Counted from the first letter of the stretch, positions 36,662-46,547 are shown. The stretch is DNA of 64,000 bases from Novosphingobium meiothermophilum (GCF_003171715.1 NZ_QGHL01000020.1:124001-188000), one strand, 5' to 3'. Made by a program: numbers and translations. The notes: a model not told the origin generated them from the letters alone.

Positions 36662-37924
36662 TCAGTCTTCGAGGGCCTTGACGATCACGCTGGCATTGGT
36701 TCCGCCGAACCCGAAGGAATTGTTCAGCGCCGCCCGCACCCGGCGGGGCTTGGCCGTGAGCGGCACCAGATCGACGCCTTCGGTGCCTTCATCGGGATTG
36801 TGCAGGTTGAGTGTTGGCGGGACAATCTGATCGCGGATGGCGAGGATGCAGAAGATGGTTTCCACTGCCCCGGCCCCTCCCAGAAGATGGCCGATGGCGG
36901 ACTTGGTGCTGCTCATCGAGGCGCCACCAAGATCATCGCCCAGAACCCGCTTCACTGCCGCCAGTTCGATGGTGTCTGCCATGGTCGAAGTTCCATGCGC
37001 ATTCACGTAATCGATATCGCCCGCAGCCAGTCCGGCCTTGCGCAAGGCCATGCGCATGGCCAGTTCCGCGCCCTTGCCTTCGGGGTGCGGTGCGGTGACG
37101 TGATAGGCGTCGCCCGAAAGGCCATAGCCGACCACTTCGGCATAGATTTTCGCGCCGCGCGCCTTGGCGTGTTCATATTCCTCTAGCACGACAACGCCCG
37201 CGCCTTCCCCCATGACAAAACCATCGCGATCCCTGTCATAGGGGCGGCTCGCCTCGGTGGGGCGGTCGTTGTAGCTGCAATTGAGCGCACGGGCCTGTGC
37301 AAAGCCGGCAACGCCCAGCGGGTTGATCGTGCTTTCCGCACCGCCCGCCAGCATCACGTCGGCATCGCCGTCCTTGATCATGCGCGCCGCATCGCCAATC
37401 GAGTGCGCACCGGTGGAACAAGCCGTCACGACCGCATGGTTCGGTCCCATCAGGCCATACTTGATCGAAACCTGCCCGGAGATCAGGTTGATGAGCCGCC
37501 CGTGCACGAAGTGCGGGCTGACGCGGCCCGGCCCCTTCTCGTGCAGGACAATCGATTCGCTCTCTATCCCCGGCAGACCGCCGATCCCCGAACCGATCGA
37601 ACAACCGGTCCGCAGCTTGAGATCGTCGTCCATATCGGCAAGCCCGGCATCTTCCAGAGCCTGCCCGGCAGCATCGATACCATAGATGATAAAAGGATCG
37701 ACCTGGCGTTGGATCTTGTGATCCACGCGCTTGCCCGGATCAAATCCGTATTCGTGGTCAGCGGGCTTCACCTCGCAGGCGATCTTGCACTTCTGGTCGG
37801 TAACGTCGAAGCGCGTGATCGGGCCTGCGCCGCTCTTGCCCGCCAGCAGGTTCTTCCAAACGGTTTCCACGTCCGCACCGAGCGGGGTGACAAGGCCAAG
37901 TCCGGTAACAACGACACGACGCAT
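36662..37924 (-). CDS. fabF: 3-oxoacyl-ACP synthase II
   Basis: 420-aa KAS II. Catalytic Cys169 lies in VVTACSTGAHS, the two histidines in VNAHGTSTMADTIE and SAIGHLLGGAGA, and the C-terminus is NSFGFGGTNAS. It condenses malonyl-ACP with acyl-ACP in fatty acid elongation. Separated from acpP by a REP-like element; shared transcription with acpP and mltG is probable. Confidence 0.97.
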   Translation of the reverse strand: MRRVVVTGLGLVTPLGADVETVWKNLLAGKSGAGPITRFDVTDQKCKIACEVKPADHEYGFDPGKRVDHKIQRQVDPFIIYGIDAAGQALEDAGLADMDDDLKLRTGCSIGSGIGGLPGIESESIVLHEKGPGRVSPHFVHGRLINLISGQVSIKYGLMGPNHAVVTACSTGAHSIGDAARMIKDGDADVMLAGGAESTINPLGVAGFAQARALNCSYNDRPTEASRPYDRDRDGFVMGEGAGVVVLEEYEHAKARGAKIYAEVVGYGLSGDAYHVTAPHPEGKGAELAMRMALRKAGLAAGDIDYVNAHGTSTMADTIELAAVKRVLGDDLGGASMSSTKSAIGHLLGGAGAVETIFCILAIRDQIVPPTLNLHNPDEGTEGVDLVPLTAKPRRVRAALNNSFGFGGTNASVIVKALED

Positions 37925-37954
37925 TGAAATCTCCGGGAAATATGCAAACAGGCC

Positions 37955-38045
37955 CAGCCCCTGATCGAGGGCTGAGCCTGCCGAAGTCCTCCCCTGCCGC
38001 CCGCGACGGGCAGCAGCCCTTCGACAAGCTCAGGGCAGCGGGGAT
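37955..38045. repeat. REP-like palindromic element between acpP and fabF
   Basis: Arms CTGAGCCTGCCGAAG (37972-37986) and CTTCGACAAGCTCAG (38019-38033) are inverted with three mismatches. They flank an inner CTGCC..GGCAG hairpin. The CTTCGACAAGCTCAGG core is a familiar intergenic repeat of sphingomonad genomes. Confidence 0.72.
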
Positions 38046-38053
38046 ATGGGCGA

Positions 38054-38290
38054 TCAGCCCTTGTTTTCGTCGATGTACTTGATCGCGTCCGAGACGGTCG
38101 AGATCTTCTCGGCCGCATCGTCGGGAATCTCGACGCCGAACTCTTCTTCGAACGCCATGACCAGCTCGACGATATCGAGCGAGTCAGCGCCCAGATCGTC
38201 AATGAAGCTGGCCTCTTCGGTGACCTTGTCAGCCTCGACGCCGAGGTGCTCGACAACGATCTTCTTAACGCGGTCGGCGGTATCGCTCAT
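38054..38290 (-). CDS. acpP: Acyl carrier protein
   Basis: 78 aa, acidic. The phosphopantetheine serine is Ser37 in [13 protein letters not shown] 38290 gives [12 protein letters not shown], the usual alphaproteobacterial AcpP N-terminus. It carries acyl chains in fatty acid synthesis. Placed directly upstream of fabF, with a REP-like element in the 129-nt gap. Confidence 0.98.
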   Translation of the reverse strand: MSDTADRVKKIVVEHLGVEADKVTEEASFIDDLGADSLDIVELVMAFEEEFGVEIPDDAAEKISTVSDAIKYIDENKG

Positions 38291-38407
38291 GAAATGCCCC
38301 TTCGAAGGAAAGCGGTTGGTTATCTGTTCGGCTTTCGCCCTAATGAACGGAAAGCGGGCTGGCAAGGGGTGCGGTATGCTTCATCCCAATCGCCGCCCGG
38401 CCGCCGC

Positions 38408-40201
38408 TCAGCCCTTTGCCTGCTCCACCACGCGGATGTTCAATTCGCGCAGCTGCTTGAGAGATGCCGGAGATGGCGCCCCCATCAGCAGATCCTCGGC
38501 GCGCTGGTTCATCGGGAACAGCGTCACCTCGCGCAGGTTCTGGGCCCCGCAGATCAGCATGACGATGCGGTCCACGCCCGCCGCCATGCCCCCGTGCGGC
38601 GGCGCGCCATACTGGAAGGCACGGTAAAGACCGCCGAAGCGTTCTTCCACGTCAGCCTTCGAAAGACCGACGATCTCAAACGCCCTGACCATGGTTTCAG
38701 GCGACTGGTTGCGGATTGATCCGCTCGCGATCTCGTAGCCGTTGCACACAAGGTCGTACTGGAACGCCTTGATCGTCAGCGGATCCTGATTGTTCAGCGC
38801 CTCGATCCCGCCTTGCGGCATCGAGAACGGGTTGTGGCTGAACTCGACCTTCTTGTTCTCCTCATCCCATTCATAGAACGGGAAATCGACGATCCAGCAA
38901 AGCTCGAAGCGGTCCTGATCGATCAGACCGAGCTGGTCGGCCACGCGGGTGCGCGCAGCGCCCGCCAGCTTCGCCGCCTGCTCTTCCTTGCCCGCGGCAA
39001 AGAAGCAGCCGTCATCAGGGCCAAGGCCGAGCCGGTCGAACAGCGCGGCCATCCGGTCTGCGCCATGGTTCTTGGCAATGGGGCCGCCGAACTCGCCCCC
39101 CTTGCGCGTGACATAGCCAAGCCCGGCATGACCTTCCGAACGCGCCCAGTCGTTCATGTCGTCGAAGAACTTGCGGCTCTTGTCGGCTGTGCCCGGCGCC
39201 GGGATCAGGCGCACGACGCCGCCCGTGCCTACGATCTTCTCGAACAGGCCGAAACCGGACTGGGCAAACTCTTCCGAGACATCCGAAATGATGATCGGGT
39301 TACGCAGGTCCGGCTTGTCCGAGCCATACTTGAGCATGGCCTCGGCATAGGGAATGCGCGGAAAGCTGCCGATAGGCGTGACCTTGCGGGTCTTGCCATC
39401 TCTGGCGGCAAAGGCTTCGAACACACCGCCGATGACCGGCTCCATCGTCTCCCAGACCTCTTCCTGCGTGACGAAGCTCATTTCGAGGTCAAGCTGGTAG
39501 AACTCGCCCGGCAGACGGTCGGCACGCGGGTCTTCGTCGCGGAAGCACGGGGCGATCTGGAAGTAGCGATCAAAGCCCGCCACCATCAGCAGCTGCTTGT
39601 ATTGCTGGGGCGCCTGCGGCAACGCATAGAACTTGCCCGGATGGATGCGACTGGGAACGAGGAAGTCGCGCGCGCCTTCGGGCGAGGAGGCCGTCAGGAT
39701 CGGGGTGGAATATTCGGTAAAGCCAGCCGCTTCCATGCGTCGGCGCATGTCCGAAATGACCTTGGTGCGCGTGACGATGTTGGCGTGCAGCGTCTCGCGC
39801 CGCAGATCGAGGAACCGGTAGCGCAGGCGGATGTCTTCCGGATAGTCCTGCTCGCCTGCAACCGGCATCGGCAGTTCTTCTGCTGCCGAAAGCACGGTGG
39901 CGGCGCGGGCAAAAACCTCGATCTCGCCGGTTGCCAGATTGGGGTTCACGGTCCCTTCGGAGCGGGCCTTCACCTCGCCATCGATGGTCACGACCGATTC
40001 CACGCGCAGCGATTCCAGGATCGGCAGGGCCGGGCTGTCGGCATCAGCCACGATCTGGGTCATGCCGTAGTGATCGCGCAGGTCAACGAACAGCACGCCG
40101 CCATGGTCGCGCTTGCGGTGCACCCAGCCTGAAAGGCGGACGGCCTGCCCGACATCACCGCGCGAAAGGGCGCCGCAGGTATGGGAACGGTAAAGGTGCA
40201 T
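38408..40201 (-). CDS. aspS: Aspartate-tRNA ligase, probably non-discriminating (Asp/Asn)
   Basis: 597 aa, bacterial type with an N-terminal OB domain, class II catalytic motifs and a GAD insertion (motif 2 region [19 protein letters not shown], motif 3 [11 protein letters not shown]). The anticodon-binding domain reads [11 protein letters not shown] and [13 protein letters not shown]. In Pseudomonas AspRS, the His of RDHGG and the Gly before TVNP mark a non-discriminating enzyme that also charges tRNA-Asn. If so, Asp-tRNA-Asn needs GatCAB, which is not in the window. ATG 40201 follows GGAAAGAG. Confidence 0.95.
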   Translation of the reverse strand: MHLYRSHTCGALSRGDVGQAVRLSGWVHRKRDHGGVLFVDLRDHYGMTQIVADADSPALPILESLRVESVVTIDGEVKARSEGTVNPNLATGEIEVFARAATVLSAAEELPMPVAGEQDYPEDIRLRYRFLDLRRETLHANIVTRTKVISDMRRRMEAAGFTEYSTPILTASSPEGARDFLVPSRIHPGKFYALPQAPQQYKQLLMVAGFDRYFQIAPCFRDEDPRADRLPGEFYQLDLEMSFVTQEEVWETMEPVIGGVFEAFAARDGKTRKVTPIGSFPRIPYAEAMLKYGSDKPDLRNPIIISDVSEEFAQSGFGLFEKIVGTGGVVRLIPAPGTADKSRKFFDDMNDWARSEGHAGLGYVTRKGGEFGGPIAKNHGADRMAALFDRLGLGPDDGCFFAAGKEEQAAKLAGAARTRVADQLGLIDQDRFELCWIVDFPFYEWDEENKKVEFSHNPFSMPQGGIEALNNQDPLTIKAFQYDLVCNGYEIASGSIRNQSPETMVRAFEIVGLSKADVEERFGGLYRAFQYGAPPHGGMAAGVDRIVMLICGAQNLREVTLFPMNQRAEDLLMGAPSPASLKQLRELNIRVVEQAKG

Positions 40202-40375
40202 CGAAACTCTTTCCAATCGGTCTGCAATCGGGCAGGGGGGAATGCGCGGCTAACAGGCGATGGCCGCGCATTTGTCAAGCCGCGCCCCCACGCTGGAGGG
40301 AAGCGGTCAAGCCGAAGCCTCCGGCAGGGGGCACCACCGGGCCGCTTTCCACAGCGCGCCATACAGAAAAGACCG

Positions 40376-41593
40376 ATGAAGATACATCCCCTCATCACCA
40401 CGACCGATGCTCTGGCTGACCTGTGCGAACGTCTGGCCAAGGCCGATTTCATAACGGTCGATACCGAGTTCATGCGCGAGAACACCTACTGGCCCGAACT
40501 GTGCCTGGTGCAGATCGCAGACGACAAGGAGGCCGCCGCGATCGATCCGCTGGCTCCCGGTCTCGACATGTCGCCCCTGCTCGACCTGCTCGTCGACAAC
40601 GAGGACGTGCTCAAGGTCTTTCATGCTGGCGGGCAGGACGTGGAGATCATCTACAACCTCACCGGCAAGACGCCGCACCCGATCTTCGACACGCAGATTG
40701 CCATGATGGCCATCAGCCAGTCGGAACAGATCGGTTATTCCAACCTCGTCGAAAGCTGGCTTGGCCTGACGATCGACAAAGGCGCGCGCTTTACCGACTG
40801 GTCACGCCGCCCGCTCACCGAACGCCAGATCGAATATGCCATCGGCGATGTCACTCACCTCGCGAAGATCTTTCCCAAGCTGCTCAAGCGCCTCATCAAG
40901 ACCGGGCGTGGCGAATGGCTCGACATCGAGATGGAAAAGCTCGCCGATCCGGAAAACTACCGCACCGACATGGACACGGTGTGGCAGAAAATCCGCGCCC
41001 CAAGCCGCAATCCCGCTGTGCTCGGTCGGCTGAAAGCGCTGGCCGCCTGGCGCGAACGCGAAGCTATGGACAAGAACATCCCGCGCGGGCGCATCATGCG
41101 CGACGAAACACTGGCCGACATCGCGAGCCACCCTCCGCGCGATCAGGCCGATCTTGCCAAGGTGCGCGGCCTTTCCGCCGGATGGAAGGACAACGACATA
41201 GGCCGCCGCCTCATGCAGACGCTGGCCGATGCCACGCCTCTTTCAGAGGCGGAAATGCCGCCCAAGACACCGCGCGGCGCGCCTCTTGGCAAGGAAGGCG
41301 CGCTGGTGGCCGATCTGCTCAAGCTGCTGCTCAAGATACGTAGCCGCGAGATCGACATCGCCGCGCGCCTTCTGGCGCGCTCGGATGATCTGGAACTGCT
41401 GGCCGCGGGGCAGCGCAAGAACCTGCCCATCCTCGAAGGCTGGCGCTTCGAGCAGTTCGGCCGTGATGCGCTCGAACTGGTGGAAGGCAAGCTTGCCTTC
41501 GCGGTCGTGAACGGCAAACTCAAGATGGCCCATATCGACGATATCGGCGGCAGCGAAAGTGCCCCCGCCGTCGTCGTGCACGTCGACGAGTGA
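40376..41593 (+). CDS. rnd: Ribonuclease D
   Basis: 405 aa. The DEDDy exonuclease motifs are VDTEFMRE (ExoI), HAGGQDVEII with FDTQIAMMA (ExoII), and YAIGDVTHL (ExoIII, Tyr/Asp), followed by HRDC domains. RNase D trims tRNA 3' ends. ATG 40376 yields MKIHPLITTTDALADL; the frame is open further upstream without homology. oxyR starts 4 nt after its stop. Confidence 0.94.
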   Translation: MKIHPLITTTDALADLCERLAKADFITVDTEFMRENTYWPELCLVQIADDKEAAAIDPLAPGLDMSPLLDLLVDNEDVLKVFHAGGQDVEIIYNLTGKTPHPIFDTQIAMMAISQSEQIGYSNLVESWLGLTIDKGARFTDWSRRPLTERQIEYAIGDVTHLAKIFPKLLKRLIKTGRGEWLDIEMEKLADPENYRTDMDTVWQKIRAPSRNPAVLGRLKALAAWREREAMDKNIPRGRIMRDETLADIASHPPRDQADLAKVRGLSAGWKDNDIGRRLMQTLADATPLSEAEMPPKTPRGAPLGKEGALVADLLKLLLKIRSREIDIAARLLARSDDLELLAAGQRKNLPILEGWRFEQFGRDALELVEGKLAFAVVNGKLKMAHIDDIGGSESAPAVVVHVDE

Positions 41594-41597
41594 ACCC

Positions 41598-42494
41598 ATG
41601 ACCACCTATCTGCCCACGCTCAAGCAGTTGCAGTATCTAGTCGCGCTGCATGAACATGGGCACTTCGGCCGCGCGGCCGATGCCTGCTACGTCTCGCAAT
41701 CCACGCTTTCGGCGGGTCTGCGCGAACTGGAATCGCTGCTGGGCGTCACGCTGGTGGAACGCACGCGGCGCGTCGTGCGCTTCACGCCGCTGGGCAATCA
41801 GGTTGTTGCCAAAGCCCACCGCCTGCTGCGCGAGGCAGAGGAACTGTCCGAACTGGTGCAGAGCCATGGCGCGCCACTGGCGGGCGAACTGCGCATGAGC
41901 GTGATCCCCACGATCGCGCCGTTCCTGCTGCCGCGCATTCTGCCGCGCCTGCGCAAGGAGCGGCCGCAGCTCAAGCTTTTCCTGCGCGAGGAGCCAAGCG
42001 CCGCAGCCATCGAATCGCTCCACCACGGGCGCGCGGACTGCGTCCTGCTCGCCCTGCCCTTCGCCACCGGCGACGTGGAGACAGAGGTGCTGTTCCAGGA
42101 CGATCTGTTCGTGGCGTTTCCCAAGGACGATCCGCGCGATCCTCCCGCCACGATCACCGCAAACCTGATCGACGAGAACCGCCTGCTTCTGCTGGAAGAT
42201 GGCCACTGCCTGAAAGAGCACGCGCTTGCTGCCTGCAACCGCCCTGAACTGCGGGCAAGCGCCACGATGATAGGCACCTCGCTGCATACGCTTGTCCAGA
42301 TGGTCGACAATGGACTGGGGCTGACGATGCTGCCCAAGATGGCGATCGATGCGGGCATTCTGCACGATACCCAGATCGTGGCCCGCCCGCTCAAGGCAGA
42401 CCATGCCTGGCGCGATATTGCGCTGGTCTGGCGCCGCAACAGCCCCCGTTCGGCAGAGTTCAGGATGCTGGCGGAAGAACTGCGCGCGGGCTGA
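41598..42494 (+). CDS. oxyR: Hydrogen peroxide-responsive LysR regulator OxyR
   Basis: 298-aa LysR protein. HTH at residues about 20-45 (HFGRAADACYVSQSTLSAGL). The redox pair Cys204 in EDGHCLKEH and Cys213 in LAAC matches E. coli Cys199/Cys208, which form the activating disulphide. No katG or ahpC is adjacent, so targets are elsewhere. Only 4 nt from rnd, so probably co-transcribed with it; convergent with pgsA. Confidence 0.93.
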   Translation: MTTYLPTLKQLQYLVALHEHGHFGRAADACYVSQSTLSAGLRELESLLGVTLVERTRRVVRFTPLGNQVVAKAHRLLREAEELSELVQSHGAPLAGELRMSVIPTIAPFLLPRILPRLRKERPQLKLFLREEPSAAAIESLHHGRADCVLLALPFATGDVETEVLFQDDLFVAFPKDDPRDPPATITANLIDENRLLLLEDGHCLKEHALAACNRPELRASATMIGTSLHTLVQMVDNGLGLTMLPKMAIDAGILHDTQIVARPLKADHAWRDIALVWRRNSPRSAEFRMLAEELRAG

Positions 42495-42554
42495 TAGCGG
42501 TTCAATTGCCGAAGACGGACGACAAAGCGCGATGATCGGTCAGCCTGCCCGCGG

Positions 42555-43148
42555 TCAGTCCATATGCTTCAGGCCGACCCTCAGGTAATCCCAACCGGTG
42601 ATGACCGTCAGCGCGGCCGCTGCCCATAGCGTTGTCAGGCCAACGGTATGGGGCACGTTCACCTCGATCCCCGCCACCGGCATGAGCCAGCCAGGCAGAG
42701 CCTTGCCGAGAATCAGGGCACCCAGCGCGATCATCTGGAAGGTGGTCTTCCATTTGGCGAGGCGGCTGACCGGCACGGAAACCCGGATGCCGCCAAGAAA
42801 CTCGCGCAGTCCGGAAACGGCGATCTCCCGAAGCATGATGATGAGACCTGCAATCACGTGCATGTCGCCCACATAAGGGCCGTGGAGCACGCCTTGCGCC
42901 GTAAGAACAAGGATAACGGCCACAACCATGATCTTGTCGGCAATGGGATCGAGAAAGATGCCGAGCTTGCTGACAGTCCCCTGTGCGCGGGCCAGATAAC
43001 CGTCGAAATAATCTGTGATGCCCATCAGGCAATAGACCGCGAAGGCCAGCCCATAACCCATACGCCATTGCGGCCACCACAGGAGAGCAGCCAGCAGGGG
43101 CACAGCAAGGATGCGGGAAAGCGTGAGCAGATTGGGCAGGGTCAGCAT
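42555..43148 (-). CDS. pgsA: CDP-diacylglycerol-glycerol-3-phosphate 3-phosphatidyltransferase
   Basis: 197 aa, about five membrane helices. The CDP-alcohol phosphotransferase motif D-x2-DG-x2-AR-x8-G-x3-D-x3-D is complete (DYFDGYLAR then GIFLDPIADK). It makes phosphatidylglycerophosphate, the first step to phosphatidylglycerol and cardiolipin. I chose ATG 43148 (MLTLPNLLTLSRI), the family start; the frame extends 21 codons upstream. Confidence 0.95.
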   Translation of the reverse strand: MLTLPNLLTLSRILAVPLLAALLWWPQWRMGYGLAFAVYCLMGITDYFDGYLARAQGTVSKLGIFLDPIADKIMVVAVILVLTAQGVLHGPYVGDMHVIAGLIIMLREIAVSGLREFLGGIRVSVPVSRLAKWKTTFQMIALGALILGKALPGWLMPVAGIEVNVPHTVGLTTLWAAAALTVITGWDYLRVGLKHMD

Positions 43149-43287
43149 CGGCCCAAGGCATAGCGCGCAAATGCGGCAAACGGAATCGCAACATTGGCGC
43201 CATAGTGCCATGCCCGCCGAAACCTCTTGCCCAAGCCCGGCACCGGGCTAAGGGTGCTCCCGACAAGACGATGCTGGCCAAGGATAC

Positions 43288-44595
43288 ATGACAACATCGA
43301 CGCATCTGGTGCGCACGCGCCGCTTCCTGCCGCTGTTCGTCACCCAGCTAATGGGGGCCTTCAACGACAATCTCTACAAGAACGCGATGGTGCTCTTCGC
43401 GGTTTACAGCGTTTACAGCTCCGAAGCCGAGGAGGCGCGCTTCTCGGCCATCGCCTCGGCCCTGTTCATTCTGCCCTTCTTCCTGCTTTCCGCGTTGGCA
43501 GGCCAGCTTGCCGACATGCGCGACAAGGCCCGGATCATCCGCATTGTCAAGGCGTGCGAAATCGGCATCATGCTAGTTGGCGGCGGAGGTCTGCTGATGG
43601 CATGGATGGGGCTGGAAGTGCAGGCCATCGCCATCCCGCTGATGCTGGCGGCCCTTCTGGCAATGGGCGTGCACTCCACCTTTTTCGGCCCCATCAAATA
43701 CGCCATCCTGCCGCAGCACCTGCACGAGCACGAAGTGCTGGCTGGCACCGGTCTGGTCGAGGCCGGAACCTATATCGCGATTCTCGCCGGGACGATTCTT
43801 GCAGGCTGGATCCCGGTCGAACTGGCGGCAGTGGCTGTCGTTATGACTGCCGTGGCCGGATACATCGCTGGCCGACAGGTGCCCCCTGCACCGCCACTGA
43901 TCGAGCGCCAGAAGATCGACTACAACGTGCTGACCTCCTCGCTGGCGCTGATTCGCAATACGATGCGCCATCGGCAGGTCTTCATGGCCATCGTGGCCAT
44001 CAGCTTCTTCTGGACCGTGGGAACCGTTCTGTTCATCCAGTTTCCACCCCTGGCCAAGAACGTGCTCCACGCCAGCAAGGAAGTGGCCAGCCTTTTCCTC
44101 GTCATGTTCTCGGTCGGCATCGCGATCGGCTCGATGTCGATCAACGCACTGCTGAAAGGCACGGTTTCGGCGCGCTACTCGCCCGCTTCCGTGATCGTCA
44201 TGGGGCTGTTCGTCGTCGCGTTCTATCTGGTATGCCGCGCCTGGCCAGACATGGATGGCCGCGCGCTGATGAACGTGGCCACCTTCATCGCGCAGCCACT
44301 GGCCATCCCCCTGCTGCTCACGCTGCTCGGCATTGCGGTGGCGGGCGGCATGTTCGTGGTGCCGCTCTATGCGTTTCTGACCACGGTGGTCGATAAGTCT
44401 GAAACCGCACGGACCATCGCGGCAAACAACATCGTGAACTCCGGCGCGATGGTCATGGGCGCGCTGATCGCTGCCAGTCTCAGCGGGCTTGGGGTAGCTC
44501 TGGCCGAACAGCTTCTGCTGGGAGCGGCCATGTGCGTCGTTTCAGCCTGGCTGGGCTGGCTGCTTTACCGCGCGGAAAAGGCCGCGGCGGTCTGA
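43288..44595 (+). CDS. MFS transporter, LplT-like (lysophospholipid carrier type)
   Basis: 435 aa, 12 predicted transmembrane helices. FLPLFVTQLMGAFNDNLYKNAMV and GHSTFFGPIKYAILPQ-type patterns (here VHSTFFGPIKYAILPQHL) match the LplT branch, which flips lysophospholipids inward for reacylation. LplT usually neighbours or is fused to an acyltransferase/acyl-ACP synthetase (Aas); none is seen here. Divergent from pgsA, with 139 nt between. Function is inferred from family. Confidence 0.85.
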   Translation: MTTSTHLVRTRRFLPLFVTQLMGAFNDNLYKNAMVLFAVYSVYSSEAEEARFSAIASALFILPFFLLSALAGQLADMRDKARIIRIVKACEIGIMLVGGGGLLMAWMGLEVQAIAIPLMLAALLAMGVHSTFFGPIKYAILPQHLHEHEVLAGTGLVEAGTYIAILAGTILAGWIPVELAAVAVVMTAVAGYIAGRQVPPAPPLIERQKIDYNVLTSSLALIRNTMRHRQVFMAIVAISFFWTVGTVLFIQFPPLAKNVLHASKEVASLFLVMFSVGIAIGSMSINALLKGTVSARYSPASVIVMGLFVVAFYLVCRAWPDMDGRALMNVATFIAQPLAIPLLLTLLGIAVAGGMFVVPLYAFLTTVVDKSETARTIAANNIVNSGAMVMGALIAASLSGLGVALAEQLLLGAAMCVVSAWLGWLLYRAEKAAAV

Positions 44596-44616
44596 AGGTC
44601 AGGCAATGCCTGATCT

Positions 44617-44901
44617 TCAGGCAATGAATGCCATTACTGCCAGAAAGCAGGCGCAATAGGCCAGCAGGAACTCGCGGATGTCGCGCATGGAAATGCGCTT
44701 GAGATCGACCGGCGCGGAACGCACCTCCACCTCGCGCAGGCGCTCTTCCGCACGGCGCATGGCCGCCATCACTTCCGGCTCGAACCGCGGCAGTTCACGC
44801 AGTGCGTGGCGCGGCAGCGAGGCGCGAAACGGGTGGCGGGCGGTGCCGTAGGCCGCCCCGTTGAAGAGCGCTCCGGCGTGTCTGGCAAGCATCCTGTCCA
44901 T
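44617..44901 (-). CDS. Small hypothetical membrane protein
   Basis: 94 aa. N-terminal half is basic and Ala/Arg-rich; a region from about residue 40 to 76 is charged (RRAEERLREVEVRS, then RDIREFLL); the last 17 residues form a hydrophobic segment (FLLAYCACFLAVMAFIA) that can span the membrane. The codon pattern and conserved charged-helix/TM layout suggest a real gene, but I do not recognise a family. The MFS gene is convergent. Confidence 0.6.
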   Translation of the reverse strand: MDRMLARHAGALFNGAAYGTARHPFRASLPRHALRELPRFEPEVMAAMRRAEERLREVEVRSAPVDLKRISMRDIREFLLAYCACFLAVMAFIA

Positions 44902-44986
44902 GCCCGCCAGTTTAACGATTCGTTTACCTTGTGAAATACCCGGCCATGCGCAATGTCCGCCCTGTTCCGGGACGGGACAGGATTGC

Positions 44987-45430
44987 TCAGCGCGCCCCCG
45001 CCATTTCCAGGATCAGATGCCACTCCTCTGGCCGGACCGCGCCGACCGACAGCCGCGAAAGCCGGATAAGGTCCATGTCCTGAAGTTCGGGCGTTGCCTT
45101 GATCTGCTTCAGCGTTACCGTCTGCGGCAGCTTTTCGACCGGCTTAACCTTGACGGCAGCCCACTTTCCTTCTGGGTCGGTCGGATCGGTGATGCCGCCC
45201 ACGCTGATCATCATTACGCCAACGATCTCTATGCCGATGTTGGAGTGGTAGAAAAAGGCAAGATCACCGGGCTGCATGGTGCGCAGATTGCGTGCCGCAA
45301 GATGATTGCGCACGCCATCCCACGTGCCCTCGCCTTCGGTCACGAGATCGTCCCAGCTATAGACATCCGGTTCCGACTTCATCAGCCAGAGATTGCGGCC
45401 ATCGGTATCTGCGATGTTGATTTTGGTCAT
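44987..45430 (-). CDS. EVE domain-containing protein
   Basis: 147 aa. The EVE fold (PUA-like) is recognisable from LWLMKSEPDVYSWDDLV, DGVRNHLAARNLRTMQPGD and FFYHSNIGIEIVG. EVE proteins bind modified bases in DNA or RNA and sometimes act in restriction or antiviral systems; single-domain versions are widely conserved with no fixed role. ATG 45430 is the likely start. Divergent from the 2OG oxygenase gene by 64 nt. Confidence 0.9.
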   Translation of the reverse strand: MTKINIADTDGRNLWLMKSEPDVYSWDDLVTEGEGTWDGVRNHLAARNLRTMQPGDLAFFYHSNIGIEIVGVMMISVGGITDPTDPEGKWAAVKVKPVEKLPQTVTLKQIKATPELQDMDLIRLSRLSVGAVRPEEWHLILEMAGAR

Positions 45431-45494
45431 GAAAGCCTGCGCGATTCCCGTTAGAGGCGGTTTCCATAGCGACAATTTTCCGAACTGGAACACC

Positions 45495-46436
45495 ATGCCT
45501 CTCGAAACCCTGCCCGTCATCTCGCTGAACGGCGAGCCTGAAGCCCTGTCTCGCGAACTGGGCGAATCCTTTCAGACCTTCGGCTTTGCGATGGTAAAGG
45601 ACCACGGCATTGATCCCGCGCTCATCGCCCGCGCATGGGAGCTGACAGCCGCGTTCTTTGCCCTGCCCGAAGCGGAAAAACGGCAATACTTTATCGAAGG
45701 CCAAGGCGGCGCACGAGGCTACACCCCCTTCGGCACCGAAATCGCCAAGGGCGCAAAGCAGCATGACCTGAAGGAGTTCTGGCACGTCGGACGCGATCTT
45801 CCGGCGGATCATCCTCTGGCCGGGCTGTCGATGTTCCCCAATGTCTGGCCGACACGGCCAGAGGGTTTTCGCGAAACCTTCCAGACGCTTTATGCTGCAT
45901 TCGACGCTGTCGGCGCGCGCATTCTCTCACACATCGCCACATGGCTCGGTCTGGATGCGCACTGGTTCGATCCCGCGATCGAGGATGGCAACTCGGTCAT
46001 GCGTCTGCTGCACTATCCGCCCCTTCCCGCCGATGCTCCCGAAGGCGCCATCCGGGCCGGTGCACACGAGGACATCAATCTCATCACTCTGCTGCTTGGC
46101 GCGGAAGAAGCAGGACTTGAGCTGCTGACCAAGCAGGGCGAATGGATCGGCGTTTCACCGCCGGATGGCGCACTCGTCATCAATATCGGCGACATGCTGC
46201 AACGGCTGACGAATCACGTCCTGCCATCCACCACGCACCGCGTCCGCAACCCGCGGGGCGAACGCGCAAGGCACAGCCGCTATTCGATGCCCTTCTTCCT
46301 GCACCTGCGCAGCGACTTCCGCTTCAAGACGCTGCCCCAGTGCATCACCGCCGACAATCCAGACCGTTATCCGGTCTCGATCAGCGCAGACGACTACCTG
46401 CAGGAACGCCTGCGTGAGATCGGCCTGAAGAAGTGA
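45495..46436 (+). CDS. Isopenicillin N synthase-family 2-oxoglutarate/Fe(II) dioxygenase
   Basis: 313 aa. Non-haem iron ligands: HxD in GAHEDINLITLLL and the distal histidine in TNHVLPSTTHRV, with the 2-oxoglutarate/substrate R-x-S motif RHSRYSMPFF. The N-terminal ISLNGEPEALSRELGESFQTFGFAMVKDHGI part is the family substrate lid. Substrate unknown; ethylene-forming-like and gibberellin-type oxygenases also belong here. ATG 45495 fits best. Confidence 0.88.
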   Translation: MPLETLPVISLNGEPEALSRELGESFQTFGFAMVKDHGIDPALIARAWELTAAFFALPEAEKRQYFIEGQGGARGYTPFGTEIAKGAKQHDLKEFWHVGRDLPADHPLAGLSMFPNVWPTRPEGFRETFQTLYAAFDAVGARILSHIATWLGLDAHWFDPAIEDGNSVMRLLHYPPLPADAPEGAIRAGAHEDINLITLLLGAEEAGLELLTKQGEWIGVSPPDGALVINIGDMLQRLTNHVLPSTTHRVRNPRGERARHSRYSMPFFLHLRSDFRFKTLPQCITADNPDRYPVSISADDYLQERLREIGLKK

Positions 46437-46510
46437 AACGTTTGCCGAAGCCTGCGCACTTGCTTCAGCGAGAGCGCGGGCTTCGGCAAAGCCCCGCGCA
46501 GCCACAAACG

Positions 46511-46540
46511 AAAAAGGCCGCCTGCGGGCGGCCTTTTCGA
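46511..46540. terminator. Bidirectional terminator between the dioxygenase gene and tRNA-Ala
   Basis: 11-bp perfect stem AAAAGGCCGCC (46512-46522) with GGCGGCCTTTT (46527-46537), loop TGCG. The A-run before the stem makes it functional for the minus-strand tRNA too. Confidence 0.85.
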
Positions 46541-46547
46541 TCGTGAA

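Noticed and set aside
43227-44396. Same-strand open frame overlapping the LplT-like gene
   Set aside because: It reads the MFS gene out of frame; no transmembrane pattern or family match.
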